From: Paenibacillus psychroresistens
GTDB taxonomy: Bacteria; Bacillota; Bacilli; Paenibacillales; NBRC-103111
DNA length: 64,000 bases
Direction: 5' to 3'
Assembly: GCF_009728935.1 (NCBI RefSeq)
Contig: NZ_CP034235.1
Location: forward strand, 7,143,501 to 7,207,500
Position numbers and translations under genes: made by a program. Of this stretch, positions 26,637 through 36,800 are shown piece by piece (positions within the stretch are counted from its first letter, which is position 1; the number at the start of each line of letters is the position of its first letter). A model generated the notes under the pieces. The model made no database searches. It saw nothing but the letters and a program-made list of their open reading frames with translations, and was not told the DNA's origin.

Positions 26637-28292
26637 TTACTTGTTAACTTCATCCTTCTGCTTGTTCACGATATCCCAAACATCCTTCGCCAGAAACGCT
26701 TTTTCTTTATTGTCCGTGTACCAGCTGTTCATAAAGTCCTCCAGCTGCTTGCCGCCGGCTTTATCCCAAGCAGACTTCATATCCTTCATCCCTTGTTCGG
26801 TCGAATATTTATCCCCACCTACGATTGTCCTCACTTCCAGGTCAAGAATCTCCTTGTCCACGTTCGTTTTGATCACATTCAAATCGTTGCTGAACGGCGG
26901 CATGTGCTCACCTACCGCGATTCTTGGATACTGCTTGCTCGGATCCAGGTACACCGTTTGCGCCAGCTTGAACAAATCTAATGCCGATTTTTGGTCAGGA
27001 AGATCCTGATTGAATTGATTTTGTACGTAGTTACATTTGTTGGTAATTCTCGTCATGAACATTGCATAATCGCCCGCATAACTCACTTCGCTTTTCAATT
27101 TGGCAGCGTCGCTGACTTGTGGACAGCCGTTCGGGCCTTTTGTGTAATGAGTGCCTTCGTCGCCAGAGATCAATTTGCTTGCATTGTCCGGTTTCAACAT
27201 GAAATCGATAAACTTGGCTGCCGCCACTGGATCTTTCGTTTTGGCATTAATGACCGTTGTCATCTGCACCGGATTTTGTACCTCTGCCGTAAACTCGCCT
27301 AAGCTAGATTTCGGGAATGCGATAGGTGTCACTTCCGCTTCAGGTGCATTTTTCTTCAAAGTAGCCAGGTCATTCACCAAAAAATCAAACCAATTGACAT
27401 TCGGGTGCATGTACATGCCGACCTTACCGTTCAAGAAATCTTGTTTAGCCTTTGCTCCAGTCTTATCATTGATGTAGTCTTTATCAAGGACACCAGCATC
27501 GAACAAGCTCTTTCTGAACGCCAGGGAAGCGGCTTTGTTATCCCAAGCACGAATTACTTTGCCGTCCTTCACTGCCCAGTCCATATCACCAAAAAATCCC
27601 TTCACTAAAAGTTCTGAGTTCCAGCTCATATTCAATCCGTAGGTATCCTTATTCCCATTGCCATCAGGGTCTAGCTCCGTAAACGCCTTAGCGACCTTCA
27701 GCATGTCTTCCGTCGTCTTGGGTGCTTCCAACTTCAGCTTCTTCAGCCAGTCAGCGCGGATAAAGATGCTTTGCAGCGGATACGCCTCGTTCATTTTACC
27801 TATTTCATACAGCTTGCCATCCGGCTTTGTACCGGCATTCTTCAGCTGCGGGTTTTCATTTAACAGCTTTTGATATTCAGGCATATCTTTAAGCAAATCG
27901 TCAATTGGGAGCAGCTGCTTTTGATCATAGAGAGAGTTGCGGAAGTTCGTATCATATTCATTGATGATGTCAGGTGCAGAGCCGGATGCGAATAACACGT
28001 TGAATTTCTTGGTGGATTCGGCGCGCAATACCGGGACGAATTTCACATTGGCCGGGCCGTTTTGATTCATCCACTTGGTCCACCGATTGTCCTCATAAGA
28101 GCCCTCTGAAGCGGCAACGCCACCGCGGTCGTACATCGATGAGGTAATGTTGCCCTTCTTGACTGCAACCTCAGTCCCGGTAGCGCTGCTTGCTGGCTCC
28201 TTCGATTTGCTGGAACAGCCGGCAATGGCCACTGTACCTACTAAAATTGCTGTTAAAGTAACGCCCATCCATACTTTCGAGTTTGATTTCAT
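26637..28292 (-). CDS. sugar ABC transporter substrate-binding lipoprotein (LplA/YtcQ type)
   Basis: 551 residues. The signal peptide ends in a lipobox (VAIAGCSS, Cys ~26), so it is anchored outside the membrane. The type-1 extracellular binding fold is recognisable: NVLFASGSAPDIINEYD, LKDMPEYQKLL, GKLYEIGKMNEAYPLQSIFI and FFGDMDWAVKDGKVI. The length (~550) is typical of the LplA/YtcQ family that takes complex plant oligosaccharides. It follows the two permease genes (gap 35 bp) and precedes the GH51 gene, forming a permease-permease-binding-protein operon under the YesMN pair upstream. The ATPase is not encoded nearby; such systems share an MsmX-type ATPase. Confidence 0.9.
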   Translation of the reverse strand: MKSNSKVWMGVTLTAILVGTVAIAGCSSKSKEPASSATGTEVAVKKGNITSSMYDRGGVAASEGSYEDNRWTKWMNQNGPANVKFVPVLRAESTKKFNVLFASGSAPDIINEYDTNFRNSLYDQKQLLPIDDLLKDMPEYQKLLNENPQLKNAGTKPDGKLYEIGKMNEAYPLQSIFIRADWLKKLKLEAPKTTEDMLKVAKAFTELDPDGNGNKDTYGLNMSWNSELLVKGFFGDMDWAVKDGKVIRAWDNKAASLAFRKSLFDAGVLDKDYINDKTGAKAKQDFLNGKVGMYMHPNVNWFDFLVNDLATLKKNAPEAEVTPIAFPKSSLGEFTAEVQNPVQMTTVINAKTKDPVAAAKFIDFMLKPDNASKLISGDEGTHYTKGPNGCPQVSDAAKLKSEVSYAGDYAMFMTRITNKCNYVQNQFNQDLPDQKSALDLFKLAQTVYLDPSKQYPRIAVGEHMPPFSNDLNVIKTNVDKEILDLEVRTIVGGDKYSTEQGMKDMKSAWDKAGGKQLEDFMNSWYTDNKEKAFLAKDVWDIVNKQKDEVNK

Positions 28293-28327
28293 ACATTCAT
28301 CCCTCTCTTTTTTCCAATTTAGAAGAC

Positions 28328-29200
28328 TTAGCCTTTGATCGATCCTAACATAACGCCTTTGACAAAATATTTCTGCAAGAACGGATACACCACCAACATA
28401 GGAATCACCATTACAGTAATTGCTACAGACTTAATCATTTCTGTTACCATCATTTGCTGCTGTACCACATCTGTCGTTGCACTGGTCAATAAATCGTTAC
28501 TACTCATCATGGCTTGGACGACAACAGTTAAATTCTGCATGCTTGTTGTGTTAATATACATAAGTACACTCATGAAGGCATTCCAATAACCAACCCCATA
28601 GAACAACCCAATTGTTGCCAACATGGGCATGGATAGCGGTAAAATAATCCGTCCGAGCAGCGACCATTCCGAGCACCCATCGATACCTGCTGCCTCCTCG
28701 ATTTCTTGTGGAATATTCTCGAAGTAACTGCGCATCAGGAGCATATTGTATGTGCTGATGAAGCCGGTTAACCACAAAGCCCAATAGGTATCGATTAACG
28801 ATAAGCTTTTGACTATCAAGTAGGTCGGAATCAAGCCACCGGCAAACAGCATCGTGAACACCATTGCCAAAGTTAGAAAACGTCTGCCCATTAAATATTT
28901 GCGGGATAGCGGGTACGCTGCCAAGGTAGTGCCTAGCATGGAAATAACGACACCAAATATTGTAATTTCAACAGAATTAATAAAGGATTTAATAGCCGGG
29001 GTCGCGGTAAAAAAGAATTCGTAAGCAGTCAGCTGGAAGCCGACTGGCCAAAAAAACACATGTCCCGATTCCACGGATGAACGCTCACTTAAAGACACTG
29101 AAATAATATGAAGAAAAGGAAGCACGCAAGTTAACGCTAATACTCCAAGCACCACGTAATTAATGGTGTAAAACAGCTTATCCCCTTTCGACGGCTTAAT
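28328..29200 (-). CDS. sugar ABC transporter permease (YtcP type), probable ATT start
   Basis: The conserved frame runs from 29200: IKPSKGDKLFYTINYVVLGV is the usual YtcP N terminus leading into TM1. The GTG at 29155 would cut into TM1 and has no ribosome site, whereas TAGGAGGGG overlaps the stop of the upstream permease and sits 6 nt before an ATT codon at 29198-29200. I therefore take ATT as the start (290 residues). Six membrane helices and the EAA loop EEAAGIDGCSEWSLLGRIILP (~190) mark the CUT1 permease family. It pairs with the LplB-like permease upstream. Confidence 0.85.
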   Translation of the reverse strand: MKPSKGDKLFYTINYVVLGVLALTCVLPFLHIISVSLSERSSVESGHVFFWPVGFQLTAYEFFFTATPAIKSFINSVEITIFGVVISMLGTTLAAYPLSRKYLMGRRFLTLAMVFTMLFAGGLIPTYLIVKSLSLIDTYWALWLTGFISTYNMLLMRSYFENIPQEIEEAAGIDGCSEWSLLGRIILPLSMPMLATIGLFYGVGYWNAFMSVLMYINTTSMQNLTVVVQAMMSSNDLLTSATTDVVQQQMMVTEMIKSVAITVMVIPMLVVYPFLQKYFVKGVMLGSIKG

Positions 29201-29212
29201 TTGAAACCCCTC

Positions 29213-30172
29213 CTAAAATAATGCATAATCATACTTGCGCGCCAGCCAATTGGCCAGAAGAACCAATGTGAAGCTAATAACTGATTCAAACAGTCCCATT
29301 GCTGTCGTTAAGCTGAACTGCGCCTGTTGAAGTCCAATTTTGTAAATATACGTGGAGATGACCTCTGAAACCCCGGAAACAGCGGCATTTTGCAGATTAT
29401 ACACGTGGTCGAAGCCTACTTCCATAACACGCCCCATTGCCAGGATAAGCAACAGAATGATCGTATTGCGGATACCAGGAATGGTAATATGCCAGATTTG
29501 ACGACCTTTGCTCGCCCCATCCATCGAGGCGGATTCAAATTGTGCAGGATCAATCGTCGTTAAGGCCGCCAAGTAAATGATTGTGCTGAAGCCCATTTCC
29601 TTCCACACACCTGAACCAAGAAAGATGAGCGTCCATGACAGTGGATCGTAAAGGAATGACTTCGGTTCTACTGAAACCAGCATCAGCACTTTGTTCACCG
29701 AGCCATAGTCCGCTGCAAACAAGGTTAGGACAATGCCAGACACAATGACCCAGGAGAAGAAATGCGGCAAATACAGAATCGTCTGCACCCATCTCTTAAA
29801 CCATGTAGTCCGCACTTCATTCAGCAGGATAGCTAGTACGATAGGGATTGGGAAGCCGACGACGAGATTCAGCAGGCTCAGCCAGAACGTGTTCCATATG
29901 ATGGAAAGCGTCTGAGCGTTGGAGAACAGCATCTGGAAATTCTTGAAGCCTACCCAAGGGCTGTGAAGAATGCCGTCATAGAAATTGTAGCTTTTGAAAG
30001 CAATGATCAGCCCGCCCATCGGAATGTACTTAAAAATGATGTAAAAGGCAAGAACAGGTAGAAGCATGATATACAATGGAACGTTTCGCTTCAGCCTTTT
30101 CCTGAAAGCTCGGGTCGACCATGCTGCGCCGGATGCATCGCGGCGTATTTGTGAATCCGGTTCCAATTTCAT
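29213..30172 (-). CDS. sugar ABC transporter permease (LplB/YteP type)
   Basis: 319 residues with an AAGGAGTG site. A cytoplasmic N terminus is followed by TM1 (VPLYIMLLPVLAFYIIFKYI) and the family marker PMGGLIIAFKSYNFYDGI, then five more helices. The EAA loop is FESASMDGASKGRQIWHITI (~224-243). It forms the membrane channel with the YtcP-type permease 12 bp downstream. Together with the binding protein this is a CUT1 oligosaccharide importer. It lies 118 bp behind the response-regulator gene, in the same direction. Confidence 0.92.
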   Translation of the reverse strand: MKLEPDSQIRRDASGAAWSTRAFRKRLKRNVPLYIMLLPVLAFYIIFKYIPMGGLIIAFKSYNFYDGILHSPWVGFKNFQMLFSNAQTLSIIWNTFWLSLLNLVVGFPIPIVLAILLNEVRTTWFKRWVQTILYLPHFFSWVIVSGIVLTLFAADYGSVNKVLMLVSVEPKSFLYDPLSWTLIFLGSGVWKEMGFSTIIYLAALTTIDPAQFESASMDGASKGRQIWHITIPGIRNTIILLLILAMGRVMEVGFDHVYNLQNAAVSGVSEVISTYIYKIGLQQAQFSLTTAMGLFESVISFTLVLLANWLARKYDYALF

Positions 30173-30289
30173 ATTGCTTCACTCCTTCTAGCACTCTTAT
30201 ATAGGTAATTATAGAGATAGAACAACAAAGAAACCTTGAATAATTATAGGTAAACCTATAACCTCATTGGTTTCTAACTGTTCGGCACT

Positions 30290-31843
30290 TTATTGTTTTC
30301 TGAATTCCTTGGGCGACATTCGATAAAACTGACGAAATACATTCGTAAAATAATTCGGTTCATCAAAGCCGATAGCCGCTGCCACCTCGAATATTTTCAT
30401 ATCCGTATTTTTCAGTAATAAAGCCGCTTTCTCCATCCGTACTTTCGTTAAATAGTTGGTGAAGCTTTCTCCGGTTTCTTTCTTAAACAGCACACTGAAG
30501 TAACTAGGGTTGAGATAAATGTGCGTGGCGGCGTCGGTCATACGGCATTCTTCCATATAATGCTCCGAAATATAACGGGTGGCTTTCTCGATCAGGTTAT
30601 CGTTTCGACTTGCCTGCCATTGGTTGAAGTGTGACAAAAAGCGGTCCACCTCACCCTGCGTCCATGCTTCTATCTCTTCTCCAAGATGAATTTCATACAG
30701 CTTATCAAGAGGGATAGATACGGTCGATTGACTCCCGTCATCCAAGGTCAAATGCTTTTGCACCACTTCACGAAGCGCGATACTGATCGACATGGCCTCT
30801 ATCCTGCTCTCCTCGATCGACTTGTCGATTAAATCGCTAATAATCTGCTCCATGATTCCCTTGACTTTCTCCGGTGTTCCCGAAAGAATGACAGCCATAA
30901 GTAGAGACTCCACATGCTTCACCCGTGACTGGTTAATTGACAGCATACTGCTCTGCTGCCTCATGGCAATGGACTGCTCAAGTGACCCTTCGTGATGTTT
31001 GCCGCCAAGGACTTGTACGGCTTGCTCATATTGAAGGGATAATTGTTGCGGTGTAGCAGAATGTCCCAAAACAGCCAGAGTCACTGAAATCTTCAAGTAG
31101 TTGAAGCATTCCTCTACGATATCGTTTTGCAGCAGCTCTGGCAGCTCCTTTCCATCCGTCAGAAGCAGGAACCGGTCGTACTCAATAAGCAAAAAGCGTC
31201 CTCTAATCGAATAGCGGGCAAGCAACTCTTCCACAATGTTTGATAGCGCAAACTGGAGCAGTTGAATGTTCGATTTGTAATAGCTTTTCTCCGCTGGGAA
31301 ATACGTAGAAACCTGCAGCAGCCAAAGATCAGATAGGGCCAAGATATTAGTCAGGCGTTTCCCCACTTCTTCAGAATAGGGCAGCTGCATAATGCCGGAG
31401 CGGATAGCCTGATCCTCTTCCACTTGTTGTCTGGCCTGATCGCGCTCTCTATGTAAACTTTGCTCGTAGAAATGTTTGGATGCTTTGGACAACACAAGAT
31501 GAACCATCTCCTCCGTACACGGCTTCACCAACAGATCAAAAGCACCATGTCTGACCGCTGCTTGTGCGTATTCAAAGTTTTTGTAGCCTGTCAGTATGAT
31601 AACCAGCATCTCTGGATACTTGCTCCGCAAGCAAGTTACGAACTCGATTCCATCCATAATAGGCATACGAATATCGGTTAACACAAGGTCAGGCTGACAA
31701 CTCTCCAATAGATCCAGGGCATCCCTGCCATTACCTGCTTCACCAACAACGATCCATCCAAGACCGTTATCTTCAATCATTTTCCTGATGCCGCGACGGA
31801 AATTTGGTTGATCCTCCACGACGAGTACTTTGCCTGCTTGCAT
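30290..31843 (-). CDS. YesN-type AraC response regulator
   Basis: 517 residues from the ATG at 31841-31843; a GGGGGA site about 8 nt upstream favours it over two in-frame ATGs at 31852 and 31864. Receiver domain 1-120 with VVEDQPNFRRGI, phospho-acceptor DLVLTDIRMPIMDG (~50-56) and LLVKPCTEE. The long middle region is typical of YesN proteins. The C-terminal AraC HTH pair is MTDAATHIYLNPSYFSVLFK and MKIFEVAAAIGFDEPNYFTN. It should be phosphorylated by the YesM-like kinase encoded just upstream (start overlapping the kinase stop) and activate the transporter/GH51 operon. Confidence 0.92.
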   Translation of the reverse strand: MQAGKVLVVEDQPNFRRGIRKMIEDNGLGWIVVGEAGNGRDALDLLESCQPDLVLTDIRMPIMDGIEFVTCLRSKYPEMLVIILTGYKNFEYAQAAVRHGAFDLLVKPCTEEMVHLVLSKASKHFYEQSLHRERDQARQQVEEDQAIRSGIMQLPYSEEVGKRLTNILALSDLWLLQVSTYFPAEKSYYKSNIQLLQFALSNIVEELLARYSIRGRFLLIEYDRFLLLTDGKELPELLQNDIVEECFNYLKISVTLAVLGHSATPQQLSLQYEQAVQVLGGKHHEGSLEQSIAMRQQSSMLSINQSRVKHVESLLMAVILSGTPEKVKGIMEQIISDLIDKSIEESRIEAMSISIALREVVQKHLTLDDGSQSTVSIPLDKLYEIHLGEEIEAWTQGEVDRFLSHFNQWQASRNDNLIEKATRYISEHYMEECRMTDAATHIYLNPSYFSVLFKKETGESFTNYLTKVRMEKAALLLKNTDMKIFEVAAAIGFDEPNYFTNVFRQFYRMSPKEFRKQ

Positions 31844-31844
31844 G

Positions 31845-33647
31845 TTACTCATCCCCCAATTCATGCTGTAAAGGGAGCACTAATCTTATCGTAGTCCCAC
31901 TGTTCAATACACTGTCAATTTCCATTCGATATGGCTCTCCATATAAGAGCGCAATCCGCCTGTTGACACTGTGTACACCCATACTTTGACGCTCCCGGTC
32001 ATAGGCGGTTTCTGTTGATGATGCGTTATTGTGTGATTCCATCAGTAATTTTAGTGTGTGCGCTTCAATCCCGCTGCCGTTATCAGTTATTTCAATAAAC
32101 AGCTGCTCGTTTTGTTGATAAGCTCGGACAATCAACACCTGATGATTGATTTTATCCCGAAAAGCATGAATGAATACATTTTCCACCAATGGCTGCAAAA
32201 GAGTACGTTCGATACAAGCGTCCATCACCTCATCTGCCGCTTGAATAATAATTTCCAAATCTGCTTCGAACAGCTCCGTTTGAATCCTCAAATAGTTGCG
32301 TAGCTGCTGGATTTCCTTACGAACCGTCGTTTTGCGGGTAGAAGCCATCAGGGAATACTTAAACATATCTGAAACTGCCGCGATGATTTGCGCTGAGTCC
32401 TTCACATTCTGCATATACAGCTTCCAGTAAAGCTCATTAAAAATATTGTACAGAAAATGCGGGTTCAACAGAGCTTGAATGGCTTTCAACTCAGCATCGC
32501 GCTCACTAAGTTTTGTTAAATACACTTCTTTAATTAGTTGGCCGACCTGCTCGGTCATTGAATTGAAGCTTTCCGCTATAAAACCAAGCTCATCCTGCGT
32601 TCGCACCTTAATCCTAGTTTCAAAATCCCCTACCCGTACCTTGCGAATACCTTGCAGGATATCCTTCAACGGTCTGAGCAGCTGCGTACTGACGATGATA
32701 ATTAGTAGACTCGTAAAACATAAGGTGACGAGCCCCGCCAATACAACAATTCTGAAAATATCCCTGTTTTTCTTCTTGATTTCCTCCAATGAGATGCCAC
32801 TGATAAGCAAAAATTCACTGACCCTTGAATCATTTCTGACAAACAAATAATTGTCCTCAATTCGTGATGGCTCGTCAGTGTGGATCAAATTAGTATGACT
32901 ATCTGACCCAGCTTTATCATTCGTGTACAGCAAATCTTGAGTTGGATTATATAAATATACCAAGCCCTGGTTACTTCCTACCAGCTCCAATAATGTATTA
33001 GAAAAAAAAGACATATCCACTGTCATGACTAACATCCCGTATGTTTGCAGAAACGTGTTCTTCATCCACCTGGCTACAACGATTGTCTCGCGGCTGCCAG
33101 TTGGTTCAATCGAGCTCGGAAGGGATACTCGCATCCATATGGAATCGCCATAGGAGTCAGAAATTTTGGGTTCGATCAGGTGGAAAATTTCAGGTCCAAG
33201 AACGTTGATTGCCTGAGTCGTATAGCTCAAATAAGCGGGGTTCCCTAACATATCGTACATATACATGGAAGTAATATAGGGTGCGTCGATTTTAACTTGA
33301 AACACTTGTTCCTCGATGCTTTTTTTATCGAAATATAAACTGTATAAATCGCTATTCTTGTTGGAGTCAATGTGTTGTATCATGCGTTCAATTTGCGGAT
33401 TGAATACGACTGACTGAGAAATGCGATGAACCTCTTCCATCTTTAGCTCCAGCTTGGTGATGGTCTGTTCATTAGCTTTGGAAAACTGTTTGCTGATTTC
33501 CTCCTCGAACAATTTCAGATTGCTTGTATAAATAAAGTATCCTGCCGCTGTAAACGATAGCAAAATGATCCCAGACATGATCAAAATCAGCTTGCCTTTG
33601 AAGCTCTTCTTAAGATGAAAAGTAGCCCGTCCCTGCCAAATACCCAT
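31845..33647 (-). CDS. YesM-type sensor histidine kinase
   Basis: 600 residues: TM1 ~20-42 (ILIMSGIILLSFTAAGYFIY), an extracellular ~255-residue sensor domain, TM2 ~297-318 (IVVLAGLVTLCFTSLLIIIV), HAMP (LRPLKDILQGIRKVRVGDFE), the His_kinase domain with the phospho-acceptor His in LNPHFLYNIFNEL (~395), and a C-terminal HATPase with LLQPLVENVFIHAF and ITDNGSGI. This domain set is diagnostic for YesM-like kinases of sugar ABC systems. It probably senses liganded binding protein or free oligosaccharide. The cognate regulator overlaps its 3' end. Confidence 0.92.
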   Translation of the reverse strand: MGIWQGRATFHLKKSFKGKLILIMSGIILLSFTAAGYFIYTSNLKLFEEEISKQFSKANEQTITKLELKMEEVHRISQSVVFNPQIERMIQHIDSNKNSDLYSLYFDKKSIEEQVFQVKIDAPYITSMYMYDMLGNPAYLSYTTQAINVLGPEIFHLIEPKISDSYGDSIWMRVSLPSSIEPTGSRETIVVARWMKNTFLQTYGMLVMTVDMSFFSNTLLELVGSNQGLVYLYNPTQDLLYTNDKAGSDSHTNLIHTDEPSRIEDNYLFVRNDSRVSEFLLISGISLEEIKKKNRDIFRIVVLAGLVTLCFTSLLIIIVSTQLLRPLKDILQGIRKVRVGDFETRIKVRTQDELGFIAESFNSMTEQVGQLIKEVYLTKLSERDAELKAIQALLNPHFLYNIFNELYWKLYMQNVKDSAQIIAAVSDMFKYSLMASTRKTTVRKEIQQLRNYLRIQTELFEADLEIIIQAADEVMDACIERTLLQPLVENVFIHAFRDKINHQVLIVRAYQQNEQLFIEITDNGSGIEAHTLKLLMESHNNASSTETAYDRERQSMGVHSVNRRIALLYGEPYRMEIDSVLNSGTTIRLVLPLQHELGDE

Positions 33648-33790
33648 TCACTTGCGCTCCTTTCACTTGGTTATAGGCAACCAGATGTCCTATTGACTGA
33701 TAATAACTTCCCTCCATAGTTGTATACGATTTAGTTCATGATTTCAATGATAAATGTTTTAATTACGTAATCATGTCCTTTTTTATGCTC

Positions 33791-33836
33791 CATCTGAAAA
33801 GACCAAACTGAGTAATCAGCTTGGCCTTTTCAGATG
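33791..33836 (-). terminator. terminator-like hairpin behind the GH78 gene
   Basis: CATCTGAAAAG-CCAA pairs with TTGG-CTTTTCAGATG across a 13-nt loop with one internal mismatch; on the minus strand it is followed by GAGCATAAAAAAGG, lacking a clear T run. It lies in the gap between the GH78 stop and the kinase gene. Confidence 0.55.
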
Positions 33837-33849
33837 GATAACACGGATG

Positions 33850-36800
33850 TTATAGGTAAAATTCATGACTTCCACTCCCTATTACCTCTGTGACCCCAGG
33901 GAGAACCACTGTAGCTGTCGTATTAGCGGGTACCGTACAACGATATGTGGCTTTTTCTTCTTCAAGGTTATAGCTACTTTCAATCCGGCCATACGGGGTA
34001 TCAAATCCTCCATTTGCTTTCCTAAAGCCCGTCAAATCAGGCTTCAGAGTGAAATGAGCATAGCCTGGATGCCTCTCATCCCTTTGAATTCCAAGCACAT
34101 ACTCATAGAGCCAGCCTACCACAGCTCCTAGTGAGTAATGGTTAAAGCTATTCATTGAATTACGTCTGCCAAAGCCCTTTTCAACGGTATAGCTATCCCA
34201 ATGCTCCCAAATTGTCGTCGCTCCTTGAGTTACTGGATAAAGCCAGCTTGGATATGCTGTTTGGGTGATCATTGCTTGGGCTAGCTCCGAATAACCGCCC
34301 TCACTCAACATTGGATTTAGCGGACCCGTCCCGAAAAAACCAGTGGATACGGTACATCCCATTTCCTGCGTTTTTCTTGCCAGATTATCGTAAGCCTTCT
34401 GCTTAACTGTCTCGTCAAACATATGGTAATTCAAGCCAATGGCATATCCGCCTTGCGTATCATTCACTGTGCCGTCTAAATGCAAGGTTTTTCCTGATGC
34501 AGCATCTACAAAAGTCTGGTTCCAGTAAAGCTTTGCCTCATCTGCCTTCAGCCTATAGTAGGCTACGTCGTCCTGTTCTCCTAATAGCTCAGCATAAACA
34601 GACATCAGATGAACATCTCTACCGTAGAAAGCATTCCATACCAGGTTACTATCCGTTTTCTGTGGAGCAAGCCAGTCATCTATAGGTCCCATAAAAGCAT
34701 CGCCTGGCATCCCTTTATTCTCCAAATAAGTTGTATAGCGTTTCATGACCTCATAGTTATCTGCGATAACACTCTTATCCCCATATTGTTGGTACATGTC
34801 CCAAACGATCAAGTGAACACCACTGCCATAAGTGATTCCACCGAATCCGCCTCCTACAGGTGCAATATTGGGAATATTCCCGTCTGGTAATTGCACATCT
34901 CGAATGGCTTCGAGATAGCGCAGATAAAAGGTTCGAACATCCCCTTGGTAAGATGAGGTACGGAAGAATATATGTGCGTCACCAATCCAGCCCATTCTTT
35001 CATTTCGCTGCGGGCAGTCTGTAGGTACACTGATGAAGTTACCCAACTGGCTGTATTTCACATTGGATACTAGCCTATTTACCAATTCATGATCTACTTC
35101 CACTTTACCTCGCATCGTCGAAAGACTGGAAAGCAGGTAGCTCTGCACGTCTTCTAATTCAGGTGCGTAATCTAGGCCAGTGATTTCAATATAGCGGTAG
35201 CCATGAAAGGTAAATTTCGGTATGTACGTTTCTCCAGCTGCATCGCCGCGAAGAATATAAATATCGGTACTGGAAGCGTCCCTTAAATTTACCTGAAGCA
35301 TTCTCCCATAGAGCTCCCCATACACATCGAGATTTGGATAGAGCATTTCTCCATAACGAATGCGTACTTCAGTTCCTTTTGCGCCTCTTAATTTAAGGAC
35401 TGGAACTCCTGCTATCTCTTGCTCCAAATCATATATGTATAATCCAGGAGACGGCTCTGACATGCTTTTAGCGCTAAATGTTTCTACTTTTCTGATCGGT
35501 GCTTGATAATGACCAATTAGTTCTGGCTCGCTTTCATTAACTGCTGGCCATGGCAAGAAAAGTTCAGGCCTTGAATCAAATTCACCGATAGGGACAGCTT
35601 CTACGATCTCAGGTGTTTTCATTCCTTCTATGGCAAATCCCGCTTTGGAATAATTATCATAAATGAAGGCTAAATTGGCATCGAAATGTTCCCCTTGGAA
35701 TAAGCCCGCGAAGCGGAAAGGACCTTCCCCGTAATACTGCCATTCATCTTCATTGGTTACGTAAACATCCGCTGTTCCATCTTCATAGGTCAGCACCAAT
35801 TGTGCCAGAAGGCTTTCTTTATCACCCCAGTAGTTATAGTTCTGCAGGACGAAAGTCTGAGAACCGTTCCACCAGCCGGAAGACAATGTAAAACCAATTC
35901 CATTATCACCTTCAGACAAAAAGTCCGTAACATCATAAGTCTGATACATCAGGTGTTTGTCAAATTGGCTGAAGCCTGGTGCAAAAAACTGATCGGTAAT
36001 CTCCCTGCCATTAATCCTGCAATCATAAATCCCTCTAGCCGTAGCGTAAAGTCTCGCTTTCTTAAGCGGTCTTTTTACCGAGAAATCCCTTCGCAGCATG
36101 GGAAGCGCATGGCAATCCGGACTATGGGTAACTCGTAAATCAGTTCCAGCTCCAATTAAGTCAACTCCGCATTCGGTATCCATTTCATAGAACTGATTAG
36201 ACGGGTGTCGCAAAAAGCTTAACCGAATACCTTCAAAGTGCGCGCTTGTTCCTCCTCCAACCAAATAACCAATTTCATTTAGCCGCGGAAAGGTTGTGAT
36301 GTCGTTATTCCCGAGCGGGTTTAATTGTCTCGCAATTACCTTCGTTCCTATAGGGTTAGGATTTAACATGGCATCAACGAGTACGCCATCTACATAAGCG
36401 TAAGCCCCATTACCAACAACATCAATCTTGATTTCATGAGGATCGTATTGATTGGCTTCCGTTATCAACTGAACCTTCTCTTCACCCTCAAAGTTAACGA
36501 TGGGTACTGAAGCAAAAGGAACATTCTTGTTATCCTCTTTGTGATAGCCTACCCGATATATATCCAAAGTTGCTGGCTGATTGCTTATATTGATTTCATA
36601 AGAGATATAGTTTTCACCTTCTAAGAAGGATTCATTTCTTTCCCTATTTAACAGCCTGGCATCATTAGCACCAAAAACAAGCCCTGCTCTAGTCCCGCCT
36701 GGGGATAAAGTTATCGTACTTTTTAAAGAGAAAATTCCCATGGAATCACTGCAGATATAATATTCCGGTGCACCGATCCACTTCGCTCCGTTCCAGGCAT

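Noticed and set aside
30290..33647. The YesMN pair as regulator of the GH78 gene
   Set aside because: A terminator-like hairpin and a dedicated divergent AraC gene make separate control of GH78 more likely; the pair is better linked to the transporter downstream.
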